Positions 12,211 through 22,646 of a DNA stretch of 64,000 bases are shown piece after piece. Below the pieces are notes generated by a model. It did not search any database. It had not been told where the DNA came from and saw only the letters and a program-made list of their open reading frames with translations. The DNA is taken from positions 310,001 through 374,000 of the forward strand of contig BCJC01000004.1 in assembly GCA_001600175.1 (NCBI GenBank). The letters are read 5' to 3'. This DNA comes from Erythrobasidium yunnanense (taxonomy: Eukaryota; Basidiomycota; Cystobasidiomycetes; Erythrobasidiales; Erythrobasidiaceae). A program made the position numbers and the translations under genes. Every line of letters begins with the position of its first letter. Position 1 is the stretch's first letter.

Positions 12211-12969
12211 ATACCTCTCTCCATCTTCTACATCTACTGGGATTCGTGCTCGTCAGAAAGCCCTCTCCGCGAGTGCCCTGATCTCCAGCATCCCACCTCA
12301 TCTCATCTCATCATCACACTCTTTCGATTTTCTTCTCACACACCTATTTTCACATACAACATGCTTTCTACTTCTATCATCTCACACTTCTTAGACGGAA
12401 GCTAGCTCAATCTGCTCTTTGTATCTAGCAAGATATTGGTGGACCCTCAGCTAGCTTCTCTACGATGTATCTGAGTAGGGAAATATAGAAATGCTGTTTT
12501 TCTTCCAGTCTTCCTGACTTACTACTTGCCATCGCTGACCGTTCTCATATCGATATTGCATGCAAAGCGATGCTTCGACGCTGTGCCTACCGACCGCTGA
12601 AAGGACCGAGAAGAAGATAGTTTATGAATAGAGATGATTCGATAGGAGATAGTTCACTTTGCATGTTTGGATAACGAACAAGGTCCTTTCCACTACAGAA
12701 TGTTAACTCCAAAGAAAGCCGTAATTCTGGCAGAGATGAAAGACAGAAAGGAAAGACACTAATGCATGCCGATATGTTATGATATGTCATCGAAGTATGA
12801 AAAGCTAGATGTCTCAAAGAGAGAAAGAAATATTGCAAGTAGCGAAAGTAGAGAAGCCCAGACACCGGGGAAAAATCTCGAGAGATGGAAGGAAGAGACA
12901 GGACGGACGACCCATCGTGTTGAAAGACACTCCAGTAGCTACTTGATGCTTTATGAGGCAGTTCGTCGC
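12211..12969. other. Convergent intergenic spacer
   Basis: A 759-bp stretch between the stop codons of histone H4 (plus) and the carboxypeptidase (minus), holding two 3' UTRs. A 166-codon minus-strand frame (12587-13087) runs through the carboxypeptidase last intron and 3' flank and is not credible as a gene. Nothing else seen. Confidence 0.4.
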
Positions 12970-15389
12970 CTAGAACTCCTTGTTGTCGATCCACTTGCTG
13001 AACATATCTAGCGCTACTTCCGGCTGGTCCGTAGGCACCTGTCCCAAATAACCTCATCAGCCTCCCATCCTCCACCTCATTGTTCACGCGCGACCCACCA
13101 TATGCCCCGCCTCGTAGATCTCAATAAATGAATAATTTCCCGCTCCAGGTCCCGCTTTATAGTAATTTCCGGAGCTCTTACCGCTCTTGGGATGTTTCAA
13201 GTTGAATGGATGAGTCTTTACTTGTTTAGCAATCTCGGAGGAGAAGATGGTAGGTAGGGCGGTGAACCATTCTTTGTTGCCTAGGTAGTTGCACTGCGCA
13301 CATTGAAGGTCGTTAGTGAGAGGAGGGGGTAGAAGGGGGAGAGGGAGTGAAGAGCGTACCATGGCATCGGCATTACCGGCGTAGATGAGCACTCGGATGC
13401 CATCTTCTAGAAGAGGAGGCAAGAATGCAGCGCTGTTGTGCTGGCTGTCTCCGGTCTGCAGCGACAGGATACAAGATGCGCATCAGCGTCTTGATAATAC
13501 TGTAGTAGATAGAGCAAGAGCAACGCACCATCAGGAATGCCCGGTTGACGTCCATGTTGCAGCTGGTGAACTGCAGCTCTTTGGCAACACCGAGTTCTTC
13601 TTTGACTTCCGGCTTGTTAAGATATTTCTCGATCCAACTCATCTCCTTGTAGCTTTTTATTCGTAGATGGGATGTATATCAGCGTTCTCCCTTGCCTCAC
13701 AAAAAAAACATTCCCAGAGAGGGCGGACTCACCAAAGCGGACCATCGGCATCCTCACTTCTATCGCATGGCTTTCGGATATCGTACAGATTGCGTCCACT
13801 AGCCTGTAGAGGGCTATACATTCCCCAGCAGTAGAGCGCAGCAGGGACACATGTAAAGCGGGTAGGGTTGTTGTAGCAGTATGACTCGAGGCGCTGGCAT
13901 GTTGATACCTTGTTTCGGAGACTGTATACAAAGCATAACACGACACAGTATTAGCTTGAGTGCGACGTTCATGTAAGAAGGCAGGCAGGCGGTGGTGGGA
14001 ACATGAGGAGAAGGAGGGAAGAATAAATCAACCAAGTAAGAGAAAGAGGACGTACGTAGTGCATGAACTCTCATCCAAGAATGCATGTTCAGACGGCGCA
14101 CATGCATATTCAGGCACGCTCGCGAATTGGACATAAGGGTCTGTCAGACCGTTTCCAATAAGGACAGACTTCAAATTGATGCGTGCGTGCTGAGTCGTGT
14201 CTTTATTGACAGATGGGGAGGAAAGAAGGGAGAGCTGGGCTTTCTGCTCGTCGTTGATATAGCCGGCGAATTGAGGGATGTAGGTGCCTCCGTAGCCTGG
14301 TGATCGAACACTCTATCAGCTTCTATACAAACAGAAGGGAGTGGGTGGGAAGGGGAACGCACTCTCTCCGGCAACATTGAACTCGAGCCCGGAATACTCA
14401 TTAAAAGCCTTCATGAACAGCTGCAAGAAAGCATAGACGTCCTTCGCCGCGTCCTGCGTAGTGACTACCTTCTGTCCCTCTGTATAACTATACCCTACAG
14501 CTACTGGCTGGTCTAGGAAAATCATATTGGATACGGAGGTCCACGAGTAGGGGTTGAAGACTGTCGAAGTGCCGTTTGCAGCGATAGAACAGGGTCCGAG
14601 CTCGAATAGAAGACCGGTGGATGAGGAACAGCCGGGTCCGCCGTCTGTGCACACGGATCAAGGTAATCAAAGAGAAGGAGGGGGACAGGAACGGAGAAAG
14701 GGGATAGGAAGCAGAAGAAGAAGAGGAAGAGAGAGGAAGGAGGAGAGGATGTAGGATCAGTAATCATTCCTGCGTAGCGTAGGTGAGGGAGTACACGCAC
14801 TCAGCCACATTGTCAATGGATCCTTCTTTGGATTTCTCCTCGATTCAAGGAACCAGAAGAAGAGGTGTTTATCCTGTGCTACATCGAGGTATCCGCTGTC
14901 ATCCACATCATAGCATCAGCCTATGATTTGATTGTCGGAGTAAATGCATGGCAACCCGCCTGATCTGCTTTACATCTGGATCACACAGCGATGGCTTCTT
15001 TGTGTTTACTCGTAGTTTATACTCTGGGAACGCAGGGTGCGAGACGACGTTGACTGCATTCACCCCGTCAGTAATGCATAAGCCACGCAAGCCGCACCCT
15101 ATGATAGCCGGTATCAGATGCACTCACATCTCTCATCGTCGTTGACATGCCTCTGTACCCATTCTGTGCCCTTCTCTACTACGTTGTTACCTGCACTTGC
15201 TCCTTTGTTGAGTAGTGCATCGATGGCTCCCTTGCTTGATTTCAGCCATTCTGCAGCACTCGCATCGATGGCGTCGAATGTGTCTGTGAAGGTGAGCTGA
15301 TGATGATGGGTGTCGTAGGATGGGGCAGCCAATGCTAGTGAGGCTGCTGCTGCTGCTGCTGAGCCTGCAACGAGGGTGGATAGCAACAT
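12970..15389 (-). CDS. PRC1: Serine carboxypeptidase, carboxypeptidase Y type (S10)
   Basis: Vacuolar (or secreted) serine carboxypeptidase of family S10. The ATG at 15387-15389 opens a signal peptide with an alanine run ([19 protein letters not shown]) and a propeptide. The mature enzyme follows with [29 protein letters not shown], the oxyanion motif NGGPGCSSS, the nucleophile serine in GESYGGTYIP (its codon split by an intron), the catalytic aspartate in [16 protein letters not shown] and the histidine in YEAGHMVPTDQP. It ends at 12970-12972 after WIDNKEF. At least eight exons are needed. The intron at 14896-14959 appears to use a GC donor. The C-terminal CNYLGN/AGHMVP pattern fits CPY better than the Kex1 type, and no C-terminal membrane anchor is present. 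Confidence 0.93.
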
Positions 15390-15816
15390 TGTCGATCGAC
15401 GAGGACGAGTATGGCAGGAGGGAAACGTGCATCAAGCAAACATGCAATTTGCACAGAGCAATTGCAAAGGCTGTTTGTTCAAGCTTTGACATGTTCTACT
15501 CTGTCGTTGTACCATTCCATAGTCCTGCTGCTATGGTGCATCAGCCAGCATGACGAGGCCGTCCAGGCACCGAGGAGCTCCAGCTGCATCATCATCATCC
15601 ATCCAAGCTTCATGCTAGTGATGTGTGATACATTGTAGACATTGTACATCCAGCTCTGATGTATCGCATTTGTCATCTACCCAATTGGCATGATCCAGGC
15701 TCCGTGCTCTTGCCTTGGCTGACTCTCGGCGTTGCTTCTTGACTCTGCTCAGACAGCTTGATTGCCCATTCAAAGGGAGATCCACACATCGCATCTTCTA
15801 CTCTAGTATCGTCAAC

Positions 15817-18308
15817 ATGCCCAAGAAGCCAGGCAGTGTGCCTCAGGGCGAAGCTACATCCGACAGCACGGCCGCCATGCGCTGCCATCTAAGCCCAGGT
15901 CATCTGGTAGACGGCAAGGACGCCGAGATCCCTACCGTATGGGACTTGACACAGCGCAGTGCCCGTCTGTTTCCCAATCACAATGGATTTGGATGGAGAG
16001 AGCTCATTAAGGAGCACGATGAGGAGAAGGAGGTGACAAAGACAATCAAGGGCAAAGAGGTTAAAGAGATGAAGAAGTGGAAATACTTTGAGATGTCAGA
16101 CTACAAGTACATGACGTACAAACAGATATACGAGGATGTGAAAGCGATTGGATCAGGGCTCAGAGCATTGGGAATGGACAAGCAGAAGGTATTCAATATC
16201 TATGCGGCGACGAGGTGGGTTACACTACTCTTTTACTCTATTCGTACACACTCTGATACGTGTGTCTACAGCCCCTCATGGCAGCTGCTCGCTCAGGGTG
16301 AGCTGGCGACGGCACTACCTCCGAAAGCTGACGCATCCTCTAACAATTGACTTGCAGGCTGCGCATCCCAATCCATCACATTCGCAACAGCCTACGACTC
16401 TCTCGGACCCGAGGGTGTACGCCCTTCTCCCTCCCCTTCATACATCCCAAAGCTGACACACGTCATCCACTTTTCTTGATATAGCTCCAGCACTCGCTCA
16501 ACGAGCCCGAAGTCGTTGGTCTATTCACGAACCACAACCTCCTCCCTACACTGGCCAAGATCATCACCAACTGCCCTACGGTGAAATACGTAATTTACGA
16601 TGGGAAAGCGAGCAAGAAAGAAGAAGTAGACGCGTTGGAAAGTATCAAGAATACGAAGCGAGATGAAGGACAAGAGGGTGTCAGAGTAGTCACGCTGGAA
16701 GAGCTTAAAGAGCTTGGAAGGAAGGAGAACCATGAACCTGTACCGCCTACCGAGAAGGGTGAGCCGCCCTTCCTGCAATAGTGTTAGGGCAAGCTAATAC
16801 ATGATCTGCGATTCCGCAGATGTCTGCTGCATCATGTATACTTCCGGCTCGACTGGCGCTCCTAAAGGTGTTATTCTCACCCACCAGAACGTGTGTGCTT
16901 CCGGTGAGCCTCTCTCCTTCCCTACTACTTCTACACTCAGTACTAACTATTTCGTGCCTCAGTCGCCGCCGTCAAGGTTCTGCTCATCCACCTTCTCACT
17001 CCCGACATGTCGTACATTGCCTATCTTCCCTTGGCACACATCTTCGAGTTCGTCGTCGAGCTAATAATGATGTATCACTGCATACCGTGCGGGTACGCCA
17101 ATGTCAAGACCTTAACCGACACGTCTATGAAGAACTGCCTAGGGGACATGCGTGCGTTCAAACCTACGATCATGGTAGGTGTACCGGCAGTATGGGAACA
17201 GATCCGGAAAGGAATAATCACAAAAGTCAAAGATGGTGGAAAAGAAAGGATCTTTAATGCCGCTATGACGCTCAAGAGAAGTAGCACGATTCTGGGACAT
17301 GTCGCGGATGCTGTCGTGTTCAATAAGGTCAAACAGGCTACAGGGGGAAGATTGAAGTATGCTCTTAGTGGAGGTGCTCCTATCTCGAGCTCGACGCAGG
17401 AGTTCTTACAGACCGCACTGGTCACTATGCTCCAGGGGTGAGTGCTTTCTCTTCTCTTTCTCATTCAGTATAGCAATACTAAAGTGTATGTGCTTGCAGA
17501 TACGGCATGACTGAATCCTCAGCTATGTGTGCCATTCTTCCTCCCGAGTATCTCCGCTCAGGAGCAGTCGGTATCCCCGTCCCCTGCGCCGAAATCAAGC
17601 TTGTATCCGTCCCCGATCTCAACTACTCTTCCTCCAAGAACCAAGGAGAAATATACTTGAGAGGACCAAGTATCACACAAGGTTATTTCAAGAGAGAAGA
17701 CTTGACGAAAGAAACTATTACGAGCGATGGATGGCTCATGACGGGTGATATTGGACAGTTCAACGAGGATGGAACATTGAGTATCATTGATCGAAAGAAG
17801 AATCTGGTCAAGCTGAGTGGAGGGGAATATATCGGTGGGTCGCCATTCTTTCCCCTTGCCTTATCATTGTTGCACAGTAATACTGACATGCTTGATCTGC
17901 TTGATGTCATGTGTGATGACAGCCCTCGAGAAGCTCGAAACGACCTATTCAGGCTGTTCCCTAGCCATGAAGATCTGCTTGCACGCCGACAGCGACGCCA
18001 AACAGCCTATGGCGATCATCTTCCCTAACGAGAAGAACCTCCGTTCCGCCTCTGCATCCCAGGGACACGGTGAGAACGAAGACTTGAAGACATTATGCGA
18101 AGATGATGGTGTGAAAGAAATTGTGTTGAAGGAATTGAATGGAATTGGAAAGAAGGCGGGCTTCAAACAGATGGAATTACTGCAATGCGTGGTGCTTGAT
18201 AGCGAGGAGTGGACGCCTTCTAATGGACTGCTTACAGCAGCCCAGAAATTGCAGAGAAAAGCGATTTTCGAGAAACATAAGGAGGAGATAAAGAAGGTGT
18301 ACCCATAA
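15817..18308 (+). CDS. FAA1: Long-chain fatty acid-CoA ligase
   Basis: Activates long-chain fatty acids to acyl-CoA through an acyl-adenylate, for lipid synthesis, beta-oxidation or protein acylation. The ATG at 15817 gives [12 protein letters not shown]; the frame is open further upstream but without ATG. Exons join in frame across at least eight introns. One exon is only 26 nt (16272-16297, encoding SPSWQLLAQ). Motifs: [14 protein letters not shown] (ATP/AMP-binding P-loop), [47 protein letters not shown] and [23 protein letters not shown] (adenylation and FACS signatures). The C-terminus ([12 protein letters not shown]) matches the Faa1/Faa4 group. There is no clear PTS1 peroxisomal signal at the end (KKVYP). 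Confidence 0.94.
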
Positions 18309-18904
18309 GCTACTACACTCTTACTGAGTGTATCTGGTCATCTTCTATACTGTTCTGGGGCTTGGGCGGTCGAATTTCTCGGATTGCGGGGTGGCTCGGC
18401 CTGTCTCTTCTGGCTACCTGCAACTGGGTCCAGTTATCCAATCCTACACTACAGCATTTCTCTTTCTCAGTATCATCCAGTATTTCGCGTCCGGAAATCT
18501 CTTTCACAGTTGGGCTCCTCGGATCCCCTGGGCTGTAGGCCGTGTCTGGCTACCGTACTCGCTTTCCGTCATATCTTCATACACTACACAAATCACATAC
18601 ATACAACGATACTTCCTAAGCTCGCGTTTTTGCTCCCTCCCGATCGCTTTCCGATGTCATACTGTATGCGGCTCTTCCACGTTGTAACCATTTCTGCTAG
18701 GACATATCATCTCGAATCTCGATAATGCCATGCAAATCCGCAATTGAATACTCCGTCTTGAGACCTCTCCAATGCTTCGTGTATACTGGAGTTTGCATTG
18801 CCCTTGACTTGTAAAGGGCAGAATCGACATACATCTACAACGGGACGAGACGAGGAGCGATAAGACATAGCTATCTATATACATTGACTGACTACTCGGA
18901 TAGT
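18309..18904. other. Convergent intergenic spacer
   Basis: A 596-bp spacer between the stop codons of the acyl-CoA ligase (plus) and the zinc-cluster regulator (minus). Open frames here are short and without family features. No RNA gene or repeat recognised. Confidence 0.4.
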
Positions 18905-20010
18905 CTATCTGAAAAGAGGAGGACTATGATCAAATGGATTCATCGTATAGTAAGGTCGAGCAGGAGGAGGTAGATAAGGTAGACTATACATATCGTCCGC
19001 CATCATGCGATCACCGTCGGTGAGATTGGGTAAAGGCAACCTGGGCGGGGAGAGAGAAGAACCCGCAGACGATGATCCGGACGAGGATGAAATAGAAGGA
19101 GTCATAGATGGCGGATAGGATGCAAGAGGATAGTATGTATAAGGCTGAGGCTGAGGATGGTAGTGAAGCTGGCGAGGAGGCCACTCTGAAATAGGTGGAA
19201 AGCCAGAGTGCATAGCGGGTAATTTGTGCTCTGCCAGGGCAGGTGGTAGTTCGTTGATGTAGCCCACCTCTGGCGCAGCATAATGAGCGAATGGATTCTT
19301 GTGAGCTGAGACTTGTGTTCGCTGCTTCTGCTTGCTTGATGAGGCTGCAAACGCATACGTGTCAGCTTGAGCGCACAGACCGCATGAAGAAATAGGCAAC
19401 CGCACTTTTGGGCTTGGGCTTTGCACCTCGAGGAGCAGCATCATGGCAGTCGTTGTCACATCCTATCCTGATGCATCTCTGACAGGGTCGCGTCTCATCG
19501 CATTTCTTGTGCGTCTATTCAGGCAATCAGCACTCATGACGTGTCGAAAGTTATGACAGTACTTACCGTTCTGCAACGAACGCAGGATAGAGCAGTCTGT
19601 TCTCTCTTGCCCAGAGGAGCGACTGAATCCAGATCGATGAACGGACTCTCAGTCACTTCGGACGGCAGCATCGCTTGTTCGTCGAGCTGCGCCTGTTTTC
19701 GAGCTCTCGCAGCTGCTCGTCTGCCTCTAGAGACAGCTGCCGCCATAGCGACTTTATCATATTTCCTTGCTCGTTCAGCATTGGTGCTCGGTGCGCTAGA
19801 ATGTTCGAACGTCGACATGGTCGACAAGGGTGTCTGGTCGGTCATATCGCAAGAGGCGGAGTCGGACTCTGAAGATGAAGTGACTTCTTGTACTGCAGAC
19901 CATAATAGATGTAGACCGCCGGTGGGCGAGCCGAAGCTGGATGTCGTACTTTCGTCCCCGCTGTCACGCTGATGCGAGATGCCAAAGTTGTCTTGGAAGT
20001 CGAGGGTCAT
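18905..20010 (-). CDS. Zn2Cys6 zinc-cluster transcription factor
   Basis: Fungal-specific DNA-binding regulator. Exons 20010 to about 19566, a middle exon carrying most of the zinc cluster, and a last exon ending at 18905. The binuclear cluster reads CVRCRT (end of exon 1) joined to THKKCDETRPCQRCIRIGC and then DNDC. This gives the C-x2-C-x6-C-x5-C-x2-C-x6-C spacing of Gal4-type domains. Unusually it lies in the middle of the protein, behind about 150 residues that are acidic and Ser-rich and then Arg/Ala-rich (SRGRRAAARARKQAQ). The C-terminal part is Pro/Tyr-rich and disordered; no fungal_trans middle homology region is visible in the roughly 320 residues. Target genes cannot be inferred. 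Confidence 0.85.
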
Positions 20011-21491
20011 TTTGGCTAGCCTCTGATAGATAGGAGAAGAAGATGAGAAGAGCGAAGACTATAAATGATAGCGAGTCTCCTGCGAATCATGTACCGCCTC
20101 AGGTCGGACGCCGACACTCAAGTCAACACGGAATCTCAGAATGACTTACCTTGTCAACGCTAAGCCCGAGGCCTGTCTGATTCGCAGATGAACAAGTAAA
20201 CACACGTCAATAAGCTTTCTTTGCGCTTGGGCAGGAGAGAGAGAGAGGGAAAGCAAGCTTGACGATGCGATGTCGTCGTGAAATCCCGTCCTGTCAGGCA
20301 AACTCCGTCTGTCGGTCATGCTAGGTGTCCTTAGCTTTGGTCTTCCGGACGCATACGTATGCATACTTTCTTAGCTAGTCGTTTGCGAATCCTTTGTACT
20401 TTGCGCAGTTTGGCTTTCGCTGCTACTGACCGTCGCCCGAGAAGGATCGTAAGCACTGCTTAGTGCTGTCCCCGCCTCCGCTCCTGCCAGGTATCTTAGG
20501 GGTTTTCTGGAAGCGACACATGGATGTGACATGTTGTCGGACCGAGTAATAACGTAGACAGGTCAGCGTGTACGCGAGTAAGTCGGAGCATCAGCGAAAT
20601 AGCCACGTTCTCAATGACAGCGCTATCAGACTGCAATCAGGGACACCGGGACATACACGAAAACAGGTCATCTTGGAAAGCTGCTTGACCGTCGAGCGGA
20701 GCAGTACAGCCGTCAGGCGGATGCCCTAGAGCTACGCCAGCTCGAAGGCCATGTCTCGCTCTTCTAGCTAGAGGGCATTGCACATGGTCAAGCTGACGAA
20801 GGAGGTCTTCTTGCCCCGACATCTCCGATTACGATGGCCTGCGGGATGTTCTTGTCGACAGCTTTCGGATCCCAGCCTTTCGGAGTTTGGTGTTTGGCAG
20901 GCGTATGAGGGATGCATCATGGAGCATTTGGAATGGACAGAGGACTCTTCAGTGTACCATGCGCGATACCACTTCGTTTCGCTGAGGTGTATTTCCTTCT
21001 GCCAAGGCCGGGTCTGCCTCAGAGCGACTGCTCGTTGGCTTGTTACAGCAGACCATCACTTTCAAGCAGTACGCATCAGCTAGGGCTAGGGTAGAGCTTC
21101 TGTCTTCGGAGGCAAACATTCTGTCCAATTTGATAAGGTAGAAGCAAGAAAGGCAAACGGCCTTTGCCCTTCACTCTCAAGCATCCACTTTCTCCCCGTC
21201 CTCTTTAGCTTCCACTGAATCTGCTGATCGATTGCAAGCTTTACGGGTTCCCAGCGCAACCCAATTGCTCACGTTAGCCTTTCACCGAGGGCCCTTCAAG
21301 CTGCCTCGCAAAGGCATTGTCACCGTTCAATGATGCCGTTCAATCCGTCCCTTCATAATCCTGACCTTTCTGAATGCCCACTTTGCAGCTTCAAAACCCG
21401 TCGAAAAAGCTGCTCCTCTGGCTTGTCTTTGCAAACGAAAAGCAATCGAGATTCATAAGCAGAGACTCAGTAGCTACAGCGAACCACAACC
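20011..21491. promoter_or_regulatory. Long intergenic region with a decayed coding relic
   Basis: About 1.5 kb between the minus-strand zinc-cluster gene and the plus-strand gene at 21492. The right-hand 400 bp is pyrimidine-rich and probably promoter. The middle (about 20.64-20.88 kb) looks like degenerate coding sequence, listed separately. Confidence 0.35.
20640..20885 (-). pseudogene. Decayed P-loop NTPase-like fragment
   Basis: Read on the minus strand, one frame gives PKGWDPKAVDKNIPQAIVIG followed by D, typical of the strand before a Walker A loop. The continuation KKTSFVSLTMCNAL, which would be the rest of a GxxGK[ST] loop, sits in a different frame. Further on another frame gives ARRARHGLRAGVALGHPPDG. 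No start or complete domain exists. I infer the relic of a host GTPase or NTPase (dynamin-like or similar). The identification rests on pattern only. Confidence 0.25.
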
Positions 21492-22475
21492 ATGTCGACA
21501 CCATTCCGAAAGACGAGTCCTGCACCTCAGCAGCAGTCCCTCTCATCCATGTTCTATGCTCCATCAGCATTGAGCGGTTCATCGTCCTCGTCATCACCCA
21601 GAATCGGTACACCACCTCTCCATCGCCATTCTACCAGTAAAGATTCACTTTATGATGTCACCCCTGGTGTAAAAGGCAGTCGGCCAGGGGACTACTTCTC
21701 CCATTCTCCCTCTCCGCTCAGTGCAGGACGCAGAGGATCCAAAGGCAAAAGGCCGATGATTCGTACAGCGTAAGGCAATGAGCGTCCATCCAGTCGAGCA
21801 AGCCTGAACAATGCCAACAAAGGCGCTGCGCCATACTTCCCTCCTCCTCCTACTAGCGGTACCGCATCTCCTCTTACTGTGTCTAGACGCACCAGCGGAG
21901 CCCGCCCTGCCTTCCTAGAGCGCTCAAGCAGTGGAACTCCTCAGATACGAACAGACTCTGGCAATATCGCCAAGATGAAGTTTTCCGATCAAGCCAAGAT
22001 TGTCAGCTATACCTTCGCGAAAAAAGACGGCTTTGATCTTCCGAACGAATGGACGATGACGCTTCACATAGCTCCAGACATCTATCTACGCAACGTCGCT
22101 ATGACTGATGACGTCGTCCAAAGGTTAAACGCCAAATTCCCTCACTGGAATTCACCTTCACCACTAGCAGCAGTTCAGCAACTGAGGAACGTCACCAAGC
22201 ACGTCCGACTCGAAGTCAGCTACCTCGTCAACGAGCAAAACGAAGCTCTCGTCGCAAATGTTATAAGCGTCAAGCGACCAGGCCCTGACGCCAACCCTAT
22301 GGTACCGAAGTCCGCCCAGGGCGCCCTTCAATCAGTACAGAAGTCTTTCCAGCAAGAACTGAACAATCGAAAACGTAGCATGTTCAAGGATTCCGGCCTT
22401 GGCGGCTTCCTGAAGAACAACCTCAATCTACACTACGTAGATCCTGATGAGGAGCAGTCTCAGCAGCGAAAGTAG
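21492..22475 (+). CDS. Unrecognised protein, disordered N-terminus plus conserved-looking core
   Basis: Two exons, 21492-21762 and 21823-22475, joined by a 60-nt GT-AG intron with a CTGAAC branch-site match; this intron also removes an in-frame TAA. The product is 307 residues. The first ~145 are Ser/Pro-rich and disordered (MSTPFRKTSPAPQQQSLSSM, polyserine). The rest looks folded: AKMKFSDQAKIVSYTFAKKD, DLPNEWTMTLHIAPDIYL and VTKHVRLEVSYLVNEQNE, with a basic C-terminal segment. I do not recognise the family and assign no function. Confidence 0.72.
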
Positions 22476-22646
22476 GGGATGCATACCATATGAGATGCTG
22501 ATCAGTCATTTGGTTTGTTCCTTGATACACAACAGTCCGCTTGATTATGTATTTGTAATACTGCTTCTCCAATCAAACAGAGCATAAGCCCGACCTTCCG
22601 TGACACACAGGCTTACTGACTACTGCACCGTACTCTCTATGCTTAT

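Noticed and set aside
12587-13087. 166-codon minus-strand open frame at the 3' end of the carboxypeptidase
   Set aside because: It runs through the last intron and 3' flank in a frame different from the conserved C-terminus.
15344-15361. CTG/CAG triplet run as a regulatory repeat
   Set aside because: It simply encodes the alanine run of the carboxypeptidase signal peptide.
15715-15816. Upstream start for the acyl-CoA ligase
   Set aside because: The extended frame starts with TTG, not ATG; ATG at 15817 gives a normal N-terminus.
21767-21790. 24-nt intron or stop-codon readthrough at an in-frame TAA in the gene at 21492
   Set aside because: A normal 60-nt GT-AG intron (21763-21822) with a CTGAAC branch-site match removes the TAA and keeps the frame.
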